Source: Pigmentiphaga sp. H8 | GTDB lineage: Bacteria; Pseudomonadota; Gammaproteobacteria; Burkholderiales; Burkholderiaceae_B | Length of the DNA: 64,000 bases | Reading direction: 5' to 3' | NCBI RefSeq assembly: GCF_003854895.1 | Contig: NZ_CP033966.1 | Coordinates: 1 to 64,000, forward strand | Made by a program: the position numbers and the translations under genes | The notes under the pieces: model-generated | The model's input: the letters and a program-made list of their open reading frames with translations, nothing else | Databases searched by the model: none | What the model was told of the DNA's origin: nothing | In this document: piece after piece, positions 19,945 to 28,390 of the stretch | Position numbering within the stretch: position 1 is the first letter of the stretch | Layout: every line of letters begins with the position of its first letter

Positions 19945-20967
19945 ATGCCGTATTCCGCCAGGATCACGTCTGCTTTCCCGCCGTCCCGCCATCGGCTGCG
20001 CCTGCGCGCCGGCCGCCTGCTGGCGGCTTCGATCATGGGCTGTGCCTGCGCCGCGGCCGTCGCGGCTCCCTATCCGGACCGTCCCATCCGCATGATGATC
20101 CCGTTTCCTCCGGGCGGACCGAATGACGTGCTGGGCCGGCTGCTGGCAACCGAGGTGGGCAAGGACCTGGGCCAGCCCATCGTCATCGAGAACAAGGGCG
20201 GCGCGGGCGGCACCATAGGCGCGGACATGGTGGCCAAGGCGGCGCCGGATGGCTACACGCTGTTGCTGGGCGGCACCGCGTCGCTGGGAATCGCGCCCAG
20301 TCTGTATTCCAGGCTGCCCTACGATGCCGTGGCGGATTTCGCGCCGGTCGGCATGGTCGGCACGTCGCCTTCCCTGTTGGTCGTGGGCGCGCGCCAGCCA
20401 TTTCGCGACGTCGGGGATTTGATCGCCCGGGCCAAGGCCGCGCCGGGCAAGCTCAACTTTGCTTCCGCGGGCGTCGGCACGCCGACCCATCTTGCCGCGG
20501 AACTGTTCAAGACCATGGCGGCGGTCGACATCGTGCACGTGCCCTACAAGGGAGGAGGCCCCGCCTTGAACGACCTGCTGGCGGGGCAGGTGGAAATGTA
20601 CTTCTCGGGTATCGTCGCGGCGGTGCCGCTGGTGAACCAGGGGTCGCTGCGGGCCCTGGCCATCACCAGCGATCAGCGCAGCGAGCAGATGCCCGATGTG
20701 CCGACGATGTCGGAAGCGGGACTGCCCGGCTACGAGATCCAGAACTGGTTCGCCATCTTCGCTCCGGCGGGCACGCCCCAGCCCGTGGTCGATCGCCTGA
20801 ACAAGAGCCTGGCCAGGTTCCTGGCGCTGCCCGCGGTGCGGAGCAAGATGCGCGAACTGAACGTGGATCCGCGCAGCTCCACGCCGCAGGAGCTGGCCGC
20901 CTACCAGGGCAAGGAATTGCGGAAGTGGTCGGCGCTGGTTAAGCAGGCGGGAATCACGCCCGAGTAG
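19945..20967 (+). CDS. Bug-family (TctC-like) periplasmic receptor
   Basis: A 340-residue receptor with a long, arginine-rich N-terminal region before the hydrophobic signal core (LLAASIMGCACAAAVAAP). Ligand-loop motifs are PPGGPNDVLGR, AAPDGYTLLLG and VPYKGGGPALNDLLAGQ. AAGGAGACCTC precedes the ATG. The cysteine pair in the signal (MGCACA) might invite lipobox processing, but the cleavage site A-V-A-A is more usual. It lies downstream of the GcvA-like LysR and is convergent with another Bug gene 32 bases away. Confidence 0.93.
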   Translation: MPYSARITSAFPPSRHRLRLRAGRLLAASIMGCACAAAVAAPYPDRPIRMMIPFPPGGPNDVLGRLLATEVGKDLGQPIVIENKGGAGGTIGADMVAKAAPDGYTLLLGGTASLGIAPSLYSRLPYDAVADFAPVGMVGTSPSLLVVGARQPFRDVGDLIARAKAAPGKLNFASAGVGTPTHLAAELFKTMAAVDIVHVPYKGGGPALNDLLAGQVEMYFSGIVAAVPLVNQGSLRALAITSDQRSEQMPDVPTMSEAGLPGYEIQNWFAIFAPAGTPQPVVDRLNKSLARFLALPAVRSKMRELNVDPRSSTPQELAAYQGKELRKWSALVKQAGITPE

Positions 20968-20999
20968 CGAGGCCCAGCGCTGACCGTCTCCAGCACGGC

Positions 21000-21989
21000 T
21001 TATTGCGGTTCGATGCCCGCCGCCTGGATCACCGGCTTCCACTTGGCCGTCTCGGCCTTGATGCGGGCGGCGAACACGTCGGGCATTTCACCCAGCGGCG
21101 TGATGCCGGCGTTCTCGAGCTGCGCGCGGAAGGCCGGTTCGTTGATCATCTTGCGGCCTTCCTCGGCCAGCTTGGCGACCACGTCCGCCGGCATGCCGGC
21201 CGGGCCCATCAGTCCGTTCCAGGTGTCGACCTCGTGGCCCGGGTAGGTTTCCGCGATGGTGGGCACCGAAGGCAGCTGCGGCAGGCGCTTGTCGCTGGAA
21301 ACCGCCAGCAGCGTGAGCTTCTCGGGCGTCTTGGCGTAGGACATGACTTCCGAGACGCTGGCGCTGTACATGTCGATCTGTCCGGCCAGCACGTCGGCCA
21401 GGGCCGGCGCGCCGCCACGGTAGGGAACGGTGGTGGCCGTGACGCCGACGCGGCTCAGGAACAGCAGCGCCGACAGATGGGTGAGGGTGCCGTTGCCGCC
21501 GTGGCCCACGTTCAGCTTGCCGGGGTTGGCCTTGGCATAGTTGACGAGGTCGGTCACGGTGCGGAAGTTGCGCTGGGGATTGACCGCCAGCACGAAGGGG
21601 TTGCCGCCCACGTTGACGATGGGGGCGAGGTCGCGGATCGGGTCGTAGCGGATCTTGTTGGTCATGGGCGCCGTGACGATCTGCGTCATGGTCGCCATGA
21701 ATAGCGTGTAGCCGTCGGGCTGGGCACGCGCGACCTGCTCGGCGGCGATGGTGCCCGCCGCGCCGCCCTTGTTGTCCACGATGAAGGGCTTGCCGAAGAC
21801 CTTGCCCATGCGCTCGGCCATCATGCGGGCCATCATGTCGGTGTTGCCGCCCGGAGCGAACGGCACCACGATGGTGACCGGCCGGCTGGGCCAGGCGTCG
21901 GCGGCCAGGGCGGCGGCGGGCCCCGCGGCGATCGCGGCCGCCGCCAGGCCCACGGGAATGCGGCGCAGCCATTGCTGGAGGGGTTTCAT
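21000..21989 (-). CDS. Bug-family (TctC-like) periplasmic receptor
   Basis: A 329-residue receptor. The signal (MKPLQQWLRRIPVGLAAAAI) ends near AAALAADAWP. Ligand loops are PGGNTDMMARMM, AQPDGYTLFMA and VPYRGGAPALADVLAGQ, with FDVxTxxE-like sequence replaced by LPSVPTIAETYPG. The ATG at 21989 follows AAGGAGACAACCTC; an upstream in-frame start at 22154 would add 55 unlike residues. It is read leftward after the VOC and second FAH genes (207-base gap), and may be their transport partner. Confidence 0.92.
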   Translation of the reverse strand: MKPLQQWLRRIPVGLAAAAIAAGPAAALAADAWPSRPVTIVVPFAPGGNTDMMARMMAERMGKVFGKPFIVDNKGGAAGTIAAEQVARAQPDGYTLFMATMTQIVTAPMTNKIRYDPIRDLAPIVNVGGNPFVLAVNPQRNFRTVTDLVNYAKANPGKLNVGHGGNGTLTHLSALLFLSRVGVTATTVPYRGGAPALADVLAGQIDMYSASVSEVMSYAKTPEKLTLLAVSSDKRLPQLPSVPTIAETYPGHEVDTWNGLMGPAGMPADVVAKLAEEGRKMINEPAFRAQLENAGITPLGEMPDVFAARIKAETAKWKPVIQAAGIEPQ

Positions 21990-22169
21990 GAGGTTGTCTC
22001 CTTCATCGGTTGTCATTGTCGTCGGTGGAGCAGGCCGCCGTTCGATGCGAGCGCGACCGGCGGCCGGAAAAACGGGCGCGAAAAGGGCCTCCCGCGTGCG
22101 CGCAGGCGCCGCGGTCATGCCGATGGAAAGAGTCCCCTTCCGTGCCGGATTCACATGTGCTGGGCTGGC

Positions 22170-22192
22170 GGGCGCCTTCGATGCCGGCGCCC
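22170..22192 (-). terminator. GC-rich stem-loop after the VOC gene
   Basis: GGGCGCC (22170-22176) and GGCGCCC (22186-22192) are perfect arms around a nine-base loop, immediately after the VOC stop on the minus strand. There is no T-run, so it is at most a weak terminator or an mRNA 3'-end stabilising hairpin. Confidence 0.4.
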
Positions 22193-22196
22193 GTGC

Positions 22197-22784
22197 TCAG
22201 TCTTTTTTTCCTGCTTCTTCTTTCTTGCCGTCCTTGGCCGCCAGTACCGCGGCGGGCGGCTGGACGACGAAGTGGGCGAGGCGATGCCGGTCGAACGATT
22301 CCAGGTTGCGTTCCCAGGTTTGCGGCTGGTGGTCGGCGTCTACCGGGATCTGGTCCATGTCGGTATAGATCTCGACGTTGTTGCCGTCCGGATCCTTGAA
22401 CACCAGGAACCAGTTCGCCCCGGGGCCGTGTTGGCCGATACCGCGTTCGATGGTCACGCCCAGCCGACGCGCCACGTCCACGGCGCGGCGCATTTCCTCG
22501 ACCGATTCCACGTAGTACGAGAAGTGCTCGAGGCCGGGGCGCGTATAGCGCGGCAGCTCGTCGCGGTCGGGCGAGTTGTCGGGGATGCGCGACAGGGCCA
22601 GGTCGTGGTGGTCTTCGCCCGCCCGCAGGAAGACCATCTGGTCGCCGATGCGGTCGGACACGCGCAGCCCCATGACCTCGGTATAGAAACGCGTGGAGGC
22701 TTCCAGGTCGCGCACCATCAGGACCAGGTGCCCGAGCTTGCGCGTACGGATGGGGGCGACCGGTTGCTGGTCGGTGGATGTCAC
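22197..22784 (-). CDS. VOC-superfamily dioxygenase/glyoxalase-like protein
   Basis: A 195-residue vicinal-oxygen-chelate protein resembling the single-module extradiol (catechol 2,3-dioxygenase-like) branch. It has paired beta-alpha-beta-beta-beta modules, LGHLVLMVRDLEASTRFYTE at residues 17-36, HFSYYVESVEEM, and the metal-site end DPDGNNVEIYTD. The GTG start at 22784 has a strong AAGGAGG five bases before it. The final segment is Lys/Glu-rich (DGKKEEAGKKD). It is 14 bases downstream of the FAH gene, consistent with ring cleavage followed by hydrolysis in one pathway. Confidence 0.88.
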   Translation of the reverse strand: MTSTDQQPVAPIRTRKLGHLVLMVRDLEASTRFYTEVMGLRVSDRIGDQMVFLRAGEDHHDLALSRIPDNSPDRDELPRYTRPGLEHFSYYVESVEEMRRAVDVARRLGVTIERGIGQHGPGANWFLVFKDPDGNNVEIYTDMDQIPVDADHQPQTWERNLESFDRHRLAHFVVQPPAAVLAAKDGKKEEAGKKD

Positions 22785-22798
22785 GTCTGCCTCCTTGC

Positions 22799-23725
22799 CT
22801 ATCGGCTTTCCTGCACGACGGTGTTCTCGATCGTGCCGATGTTCTCGATGTGCGCCACCATCTTGTCCCCCGCCTTCAGGTACATGCCGCGCCCCATGCC
22901 CACGCCATCGGGCGTGCCGGTGGCGATGAGGTCGCCGGGATGCAGGGTCAGGATGCGCGACAGGTAGGCGATCTGCTCGGCCACCGAGAAGATCATTTCC
23001 GAGGTGCTGCCGTCCTGCATGGTTTCGCCGTTGACCGCCAGCGACATGCGCAACTGCTGGGGGTTGCCGATGCAGCCCGCCGGCACCAGCCAGGGACCCA
23101 TGGGGCCGAAGGTGTCGAAGCTCTTGCCGCGGAACCAGTCGTGGGTGAAGGGATAGTCGGTGCGGCGGTTGAGGTCGCGCGCGCTGATGTCGTTGAAGAC
23201 GGTATAGGCGGCGATGGCCGACAGCGCGTCGTCGACCGACACGTGGCGGCAGGTCTTGCCGATGACCACGCCCAGCTCCACTTCCCAATCGAGCCGGCTG
23301 GTCTCGGGTGGCATCTGGACGTTTTCGCCGGTGGCGACGACGCTGGTCTCGGCCTTCATGAAGATGTAGGGCTGGCTTTCGCTGCGCGCCGCCAGCTTGG
23401 TGCCCATCTCGTCGGCGTGTTCGTAGAAATTGGAAGCCGTCGCGAAGATGCGGCGGGGCTGGTAGGGGACCGCATAGGTGGCGCCTTCCACCGCGGCGAG
23501 CCGGCCGCTGGCGGCAAGCTGGGCGGCGCGATCGGCCATGGTGGCGATCAGCGGGCCGCTGCCGGCCCAATCCGCGATCACCGCGCCGATGTCCTGCGCC
23601 ACGCGGGCCGGGTCCACGTCGCAGGCCTTCGCCAATTGCGCCAGGTCGTACAGGGTGTCGTTGACCACCAGGCCAGGATGCTTGCTGCCATTGCGCTGAT
23701 AAGTCGCCAGACCGTGCCAGTTCAC
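22799..23725 (-). CDS. Fumarylacetoacetate hydrolase (FAH) family protein
   Basis: A 308-residue FAH-superfamily enzyme, a distant paralogue of the gene at 11816. Motifs are IFATASNFYEHADEMG, the metal-site region LDWEVELGVVIGK, VFNDISARDLNRR and GDLIATGTPDGVGMG. A GTG start at 23725 has AGGAG five bases upstream; the frame continues upstream without family similarity. It is the first gene of the FAH-VOC operon. A promoter with an embedded palindrome lies about 80-110 bases upstream and points to control by the GntR regulator next door. Confidence 0.92.
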   Translation of the reverse strand: MNWHGLATYQRNGSKHPGLVVNDTLYDLAQLAKACDVDPARVAQDIGAVIADWAGSGPLIATMADRAAQLAASGRLAAVEGATYAVPYQPRRIFATASNFYEHADEMGTKLAARSESQPYIFMKAETSVVATGENVQMPPETSRLDWEVELGVVIGKTCRHVSVDDALSAIAAYTVFNDISARDLNRRTDYPFTHDWFRGKSFDTFGPMGPWLVPAGCIGNPQQLRMSLAVNGETMQDGSTSEMIFSVAEQIAYLSRILTLHPGDLIATGTPDGVGMGRGMYLKAGDKMVAHIENIGTIENTVVQESR

Positions 23726-24053
23726 GGGATCTCCTCGTTGCTGTCCATGTTGAATCCAGGGGAAGCGAGCCGGCGTGGCCGCCATTTCCACCCCCTGTTT
23801 TGGAATACTTTAAGTGTATCGTGTATACACGTCAACTGGTTTACGATAATTTTTATGGCATGTGTGTGCCAGGAAGATGTCCTGAAGAACTCTGGCCAAG
23901 GGGGCCGAGGTGCCCCTCGATTTGTATGCAGATTCGCGTGAATGTGTTCAATGATGGGGCACGAGCATATCCGCATGCCGTTCGTGTTCATGCCGGGATG
24001 GGTGCCGCGTATAATCCGCGGGCATTCGATGGCCCATATAGAAGGATGCTTTC
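23726..24053. other. 328-base divergent control region, FAH operon / GntR gene
   Basis: This gap contains no credible gene. It holds the leftward FAH-operon promoter with its operator (23807-23835) and a perfect TATAAT at 24010-24015 that probably belongs to the GntR gene. The middle part, about 23860-23990, shows nothing I can identify. Confidence 0.6.
23807..23835 (-). promoter_or_regulatory. FAH-operon promoter with palindromic operator in its spacer
   Basis: On the minus strand a -35 TTGACG (23835-23830) and a -10 TAAAGT (23812-23807) are separated by exactly 17 bases. The perfect 12-base palindrome CGTGTATACACG (23820-23831) overlaps the end of the -35 and fills half the spacer. The core TGTATACA resembles operators of FCD-type GntR repressors, and such a gene is divergent here. 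Binding would block RNA polymerase. Confidence 0.65.
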
Positions 24054-24710
24054 GTGACCACCATTGCCGCTCGGATCAGCCAGTCGCTGGCTGACGAGAT
24101 CATCGCGGGTACCCTGGCCCCGGGCGAAAAGCTCGAGGAGCCCTCGCTGGCGGAGCGTTTCCAGGTATCGCGTACCCCCATCCGCGAGGCGCTGCGCCTG
24201 CTCAACGCCCGTGGCCTGATCGAACTGGTGCCGCGCCGGGGCGGCGTGGTGGCCAACGTCAGCGCCGAGCAGCTTGCCGACATGCTGGAGGCGCTGTGCG
24301 AACTGGAGTCGCTGTGCTGCCGCATCGCCACCCAGCGCATGAGCGCGATGCAGCGCCGCCAGCTCGAACTGCTGCACGAGGAAACCCAGCAGGTGTCCGA
24401 GCGCGGCGATGCCGACGCCTATCTCAAGCTCAACGCGCGCTTCCACCAGCTCATCTGCCAGGGCACGCAGAACCAGACCCTGGTGGCGCAGGTGGAAAAC
24501 CTGCGTGACCGGCTGGCGCCGGTCCGCGCCGCGCAAAGCGGCGTCGAGCGCCGCTTCGAGACTTCCCACCGCGAACACGAGAAAATCGTGGAAGCGGTGC
24601 TGGCCGGGCAGCCCGAGCAGGCCTACCTGGCCATGCGCAGCCACACCACCCGGCTGACGCTCCATGTGATGGAGCAGATCGAGGAGCAGCGCGCCGGGGC
24701 ACACGGCTGA
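24054..24710 (+). CDS. GntR-family regulator, FCD (FadR) subgroup
   Basis: A 218-residue regulator with a GntR winged helix (IIAGTLAPGEKLEEPSLAERF, VSRTPIREALRLLNARGLI) and a helical FCD ligand-binding domain carrying metal-ligand-like histidines (NARFHQLI, SHREHEKIV, RSHTTRLTL). The GTG start has GAAGGA seven bases upstream. It is divergent from the FAH-VOC operon and is the likely repressor of that operon and of itself, released by a pathway metabolite. Confidence 0.92.
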   Translation: MTTIAARISQSLADEIIAGTLAPGEKLEEPSLAERFQVSRTPIREALRLLNARGLIELVPRRGGVVANVSAEQLADMLEALCELESLCCRIATQRMSAMQRRQLELLHEETQQVSERGDADAYLKLNARFHQLICQGTQNQTLVAQVENLRDRLAPVRAAQSGVERRFETSHREHEKIVEAVLAGQPEQAYLAMRSHTTRLTLHVMEQIEEQRAGAHG

Positions 24711-24737
24711 CCGCCCTTCCCGGACGGAACGGACGCC

Positions 24738-26330
24738 TCAGGCCAGGGCGGTAGGCAACGGCGCGTCGTCCCCCAGCCGGATCTGCTCGCGGCAAAGCCG
24801 TTCGAGCAGGCGCGCCTTCACTGCCTGATGCGGCGCGGACGTCCAGAGATTGGTCGTTTCCGCCGGATCCTCGTCCAGATCGTAGAGTTCGCCGATCTCG
24901 TCGATGTCCGATACCGACAGGCGATAGCGCGGGTCCAGCAGGCTCCTTACTCTGAATGAACGGCCCTGGTCGAACTTGTGCATGACCTGTTCGCTCTCGA
25001 CCACCATGGTTCGCCCGGCGGGTCTCGATGGAGCCAGCAGATCGATGCCTTGCATGCCGTTGTAGGGATTGATGCCGGCGCGGCCCAGCACGGTGCGGCC
25101 GATATCCACGGTGCCGGCCATGCCCTGATCGACGGCATGCGGCGGCCGGTCGGCGGCGGGATCGCGCCAGATGAAAGGCACCCGGATCAGGCCCTGGTAA
25201 TGCAGGGGGCCCTTGAGCATCAGGCCGTGATCGCCCATCCAGTCGCCATGGTCGCTGGTGAAGAGGACGACCGTGTTCCGGTCCTGCCCGCTTTCCCGCA
25301 GCGCGGCCATGATGCGGCCGACCGCATCGTCGATCATCGAGATCATGCCGTAGGTCAGCGCGATGATCTCCCGCGCTTCGCGTTCGGTGACGCCGAACGG
25401 TATGTAGCCTTCGCGGCTGTACCGGCCCTGGGCGGTGTCGCGGTGCACCGACGAAACCAGCGGAGTCGAATCGCGATTCCAGAAGGAGGCGGGCAGCACG
25501 ATGCGATCCGGATCGTACATGTCCCAGTATTTCCCGGGCGGCGTATAGGGATGGTGCGGATCGGGGAAGGAGCAGGCGAGAAAGAAGGGGGCGTCGCCAC
25601 TGCCCTGATCCAGGCCGGACAGGAAGCCGGCGGCTTCGTCCGCGATGTACGACGTCGGATAGAGCGATTCCGGCACGCGCGTGCGCCATGCCTGCGGCGC
25701 GCCGTAGCGGCCGTCGGGGATGGCGTGCTCCCTGCCGCGCAAGCGGTCCGAATCCGGATGGCGGGCTTCCAGCCAACGCGCGTAGTCGGCGCCGACCTGG
25801 TCGCCGTGGAAAGTGCACAGGCGCACGTGGTCGAAGCCATAGAAGGGCAGGGAGACCGTGTGCCCCGGGTTTTCTTCCCAATAAGGGGTCCACTCGTTGT
25901 CGTAGGCGGCCCCCGCCCGGGAGCGGATGCTGGCATCGCGCAGGGCGGCCGGAGGATCCAGATCGCCCCGCCCCGCCGCCCAGCGTTTGCGGCCCGGTCC
26001 ATCGTGGCCCATGTTCTGCAGGTGGGACTTGCCGATCAGCGCGGTGCGGTAGCCGCCCGCGCGCAGCAGGTCGACGAAGGTCGTCGCATCGCGCGACAGC
26101 GCGATGCCATTGTGCCGGACGCCATGCAGGGACGGCATGCGGCCCGTCATCAAGGTGGCCCGGTTGGCCATGCAGACCGGACTGGCCACGTAGAAGCGGT
26201 CGAAGCGCGTGCCCTGCGCGGCCAGCGCATCGATGTGCGGCGTCCTGACGATGGGGTTGCCATAGCAGCCCAGGTGGTCGGCGCGATGCTGGTCGGTGAT
26301 GAACACCAGGAAGTTGGGACGCGGTGTCAT
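24738..26330 (-). CDS. Sulfatase (type I, formylglycine class)
   Basis: A 530-residue sulfatase of the same superfamily as the gene at 9705 but of a different subgroup. The CMANR motif (C53 to R57) fits C-x-A-x-R for formylglycine formation. Metal and substrate regions include ITDQHRADHLG, LIGKSHLQNMG and FTSDHGDWMGDHGLM. It has no signal peptide. Its ATG overlaps the Bug stop (ATGA) and has GGAGGAGGGCC upstream, so the pair is translationally coupled, repeating the Bug-sulfatase arrangement at 8.7-11.1 kb. Confidence 0.92.
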   Translation of the reverse strand: MTPRPNFLVFITDQHRADHLGCYGNPIVRTPHIDALAAQGTRFDRFYVASPVCMANRATLMTGRMPSLHGVRHNGIALSRDATTFVDLLRAGGYRTALIGKSHLQNMGHDGPGRKRWAAGRGDLDPPAALRDASIRSRAGAAYDNEWTPYWEENPGHTVSLPFYGFDHVRLCTFHGDQVGADYARWLEARHPDSDRLRGREHAIPDGRYGAPQAWRTRVPESLYPTSYIADEAAGFLSGLDQGSGDAPFFLACSFPDPHHPYTPPGKYWDMYDPDRIVLPASFWNRDSTPLVSSVHRDTAQGRYSREGYIPFGVTEREAREIIALTYGMISMIDDAVGRIMAALRESGQDRNTVVLFTSDHGDWMGDHGLMLKGPLHYQGLIRVPFIWRDPAADRPPHAVDQGMAGTVDIGRTVLGRAGINPYNGMQGIDLLAPSRPAGRTMVVESEQVMHKFDQGRSFRVRSLLDPRYRLSVSDIDEIGELYDLDEDPAETTNLWTSAPHQAVKARLLERLCREQIRLGDDAPLPTALA

Positions 26331-27334
26331 TGGCCCTCCTCCAGCCCTTCGCTGCGGATCAGGGTCCGCCACTTCCCGGCCTCGGCCCGCAGGTCGGCCA
26401 GCAGCGCCGCGCCTGTCCTGCCCGATGGCACCATGCCTTGCGCCGCGTAGCGCGAACGGCTTTCCTGCGAGCGAAGCACTTGGCCGAAGACCTGCTCGAT
26501 GCGTTCGGCGACGTCGCGTGGCAAGCCCTTGGGCGCGGCGAGCAGCAGCCAGTTGTTGGCGAGCACGTCGGGTATGCCGGCCTCCCTGACGGTCGGCACG
26601 TCCGGCATCACGGCCAGCCGTTCGCGGGCCGAGACGGCCAGGGGAACGACCTGGCCGCTCTGGACCTGTCCCGCAAGCAGGCCGGCGGCACCCATGAACA
26701 ACTGGACCTCGTCGGCCAACAGCGCCTGCACCGCGGGCTGCGCGCCGCGATAGGCGATGTGCGTGATGGGCAGGCCGGTGGCTTTCGCCAGCAGGATGCT
26801 GGACAGATGGGGCGTGGTGCCGACGCCGGGCGAACCGAAGTTCAGCACCCTTTCGGTCCTGGCCGCGCCGGCGCGCAAGGCCTCCCAGTTCTTCGCGTCC
26901 TGCTGCCGGTTGGTGAACAGCACGGCTGGAATCTCCGCCACCTTGATCAGCGGCTGGAGTTCGCGCAGGGGGTCGAAGGTCTGGCCCTTCTTCAGGAAGG
27001 GATCGATGACGATGTTGTTGGTGGCGGCCACGACCAGCGTGTAGCCGTCAGGCTTGGCCGCCGCGGCGCTCTGCACGCCTATCGCGCCGCCGGCTCCCGA
27101 CTTGTACTCCACGACCAGGGGCTTGCCGAAGGCCGCTTCGAGTTGCGGCTGGATGAGGCGCACGGTCAGGTCGACCGGGCCGCCGGGGGTGTATGGAATA
27201 ATGATGCGCATGGGCTTGTCCGGGAACGCCTGGGCGCCGGGTGGCGTCAACGCCAGCCACGGGCCCAGCAGCAGGCAGGCCAGCACCGGGCCCTTGGCCC
27301 CGCGGCGCGGGCGTCTTGCCAAAGTAGATAGCAT
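26327..27334 (-). CDS. Bug-family (TctC-like) periplasmic receptor
   Basis: A 335-residue receptor with a signal core VLACLLLGPWLAL and cleavage near GAQAFP. Ligand loops are TPGGPVDLTVR, AKPDGYTLVVAA and IAYRGAQPAVQALLADE. The ATG at 27334 has GGAGA nearby; an in-frame TTG at 27349 is less likely. It is the first gene of the Bug-sulfatase operon and divergent from a LysR gene, so it probably captures the sulfate ester handled by the downstream enzyme. Confidence 0.92.
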   Translation of the reverse strand: MLSTLARRPRRGAKGPVLACLLLGPWLALTPPGAQAFPDKPMRIIIPYTPGGPVDLTVRLIQPQLEAAFGKPLVVEYKSGAGGAIGVQSAAAAKPDGYTLVVAATNNIVIDPFLKKGQTFDPLRELQPLIKVAEIPAVLFTNRQQDAKNWEALRAGAARTERVLNFGSPGVGTTPHLSSILLAKATGLPITHIAYRGAQPAVQALLADEVQLFMGAAGLLAGQVQSGQVVPLAVSARERLAVMPDVPTVREAGIPDVLANNWLLLAAPKGLPRDVAERIEQVFGQVLRSQESRSRYAAQGMVPSGRTGAALLADLRAEAGKWRTLIRSEGLEEGQ

Positions 27335-27379
27335 TCGATTCGTCTCCAATTCCGATCCGGCGGCAATGCGCCGCCCCGG

Positions 27380-27393
27380 TCACAAGTTTGTGA
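27380..27393. promoter_or_regulatory. TCACAA-GT-TTGTGA inverted repeat
   Basis: Perfect six-base arms around GT lie midway between the divergent Bug-sulfatase operon and the LysR gene. It is a candidate operator, of unknown regulator. Confidence 0.4.
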
Positions 27394-27432
27394 AGCGGGC
27401 CCCTCGAATGCAATGCACGCCCGCTTCTCTCC

Positions 27433-27447
27433 ATAAGCAATCCTTAT
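27433..27447. promoter_or_regulatory. LysR-box-like repeat overlapping the LysR start codon
   Basis: ATAAG (27433-27437) and CTTAT (27443-27447) form a five-base inverted repeat and contain the T-N11-A pattern typical of LysR boxes. The right arm overlaps the ATG at 27446, so bound regulator would block its own expression. Confidence 0.45.
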
Positions 27448-28330
27448 GAACACACGGCATCTCGATTTCCTCCGGCTGGTGGTGGAAAAAGGCGGGTTGT
27501 CGGCCGCCGCGCGCGAGGCGGGCGTGACGCAGCCCGCCATCAGCCAGGCGCTCCAGGCCCTGGAGCGGGAGCTGGGCATGCCCTTGATGACGCGTGTCGG
27601 CGGCCGCGCGTTGCCGACGCCGGCGGCGCATACCCTGGCGGCCCAATCGAGCCGGTTCGACATCACCCTTCGCCATCTTCGGGAGGCCCAGGAGCAACCG
27701 CTGCCTGCGCGTGGCGTCCGGCTGGGCATCTCGGCCGGCGCGGCCCTTGCCTATGGCCCCCGCCTGGTATCCGGCTGGGCCGCACAGGGCGAAGCGGCGC
27801 CCCTGCGCATTTTCAACGGGTCGTCGCAGGAGCTGCTGCTGTCCCTGGAGGCGGGCGACCTGGACCTGGCGATATGCCCGCGGCCCCGCAGCGCGGCTTA
27901 TCCGCATCTGCTCGAAGTGCCCTTGTTCAGGAACGAGCCGGCCATTTTCTCGCGCAAGGGCCATCCGCTGGCCCAGGCAGGGTCGCTGATGGAACTGCGC
28001 GACGTGGGCTGGGTGGTGGTGGGCAAGGACCGTTCGCCCGGCGGCATGGCCGAGGAAGCGTTCCGGGTCCGCAAGCTGACCGGGCCACGCATCGTCGCGC
28101 AGTGCCCGGATTACCTGACCCTGATGACGGTCGTTTCGCAAAGCGACCTGATGGGCATCATTCCCATGCAGAAGATCGCCGACAGCTTCGGCGGTGCGCC
28201 GCTGCAACGCCTGATGATCGTCGAAGGGCTGCCGCAGTACGACGTCTGCCTGTATCGCTATCCCGGGCCCGTCGAGGACCCCGTCCGGCGGCTCGAGGCG
28301 GCGATACGCGAACTGGCCGAGACCGGATGA
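27446..28330 (+). CDS. LysR-family transcriptional regulator
   Basis: A 294-residue LysR regulator with the HTH in MNTRHLDFLRLVVEKGGLS and AAREAGVTQPAISQALQALE, and an effector domain containing VRLGISAGAALAYGP. It is divergent from the Bug-sulfatase operon across 111 bases and should regulate it, parallel to the module at 7.6-11.1 kb. The next gene on its strand encodes a signal-less solute-binding-fold protein 60 bases downstream. Confidence 0.9.
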   Translation: MNTRHLDFLRLVVEKGGLSAAAREAGVTQPAISQALQALERELGMPLMTRVGGRALPTPAAHTLAAQSSRFDITLRHLREAQEQPLPARGVRLGISAGAALAYGPRLVSGWAAQGEAAPLRIFNGSSQELLLSLEAGDLDLAICPRPRSAAYPHLLEVPLFRNEPAIFSRKGHPLAQAGSLMELRDVGWVVVGKDRSPGGMAEEAFRVRKLTGPRIVAQCPDYLTLMTVVSQSDLMGIIPMQKIADSFGGAPLQRLMIVEGLPQYDVCLYRYPGPVEDPVRRLEAAIRELAETG

Positions 28331-28390
28331 GGCACGCCGCCTGTTTCGTGTACTCTTTCCACTGGCCTGACATCGCCCCCGAGCCCGCCC

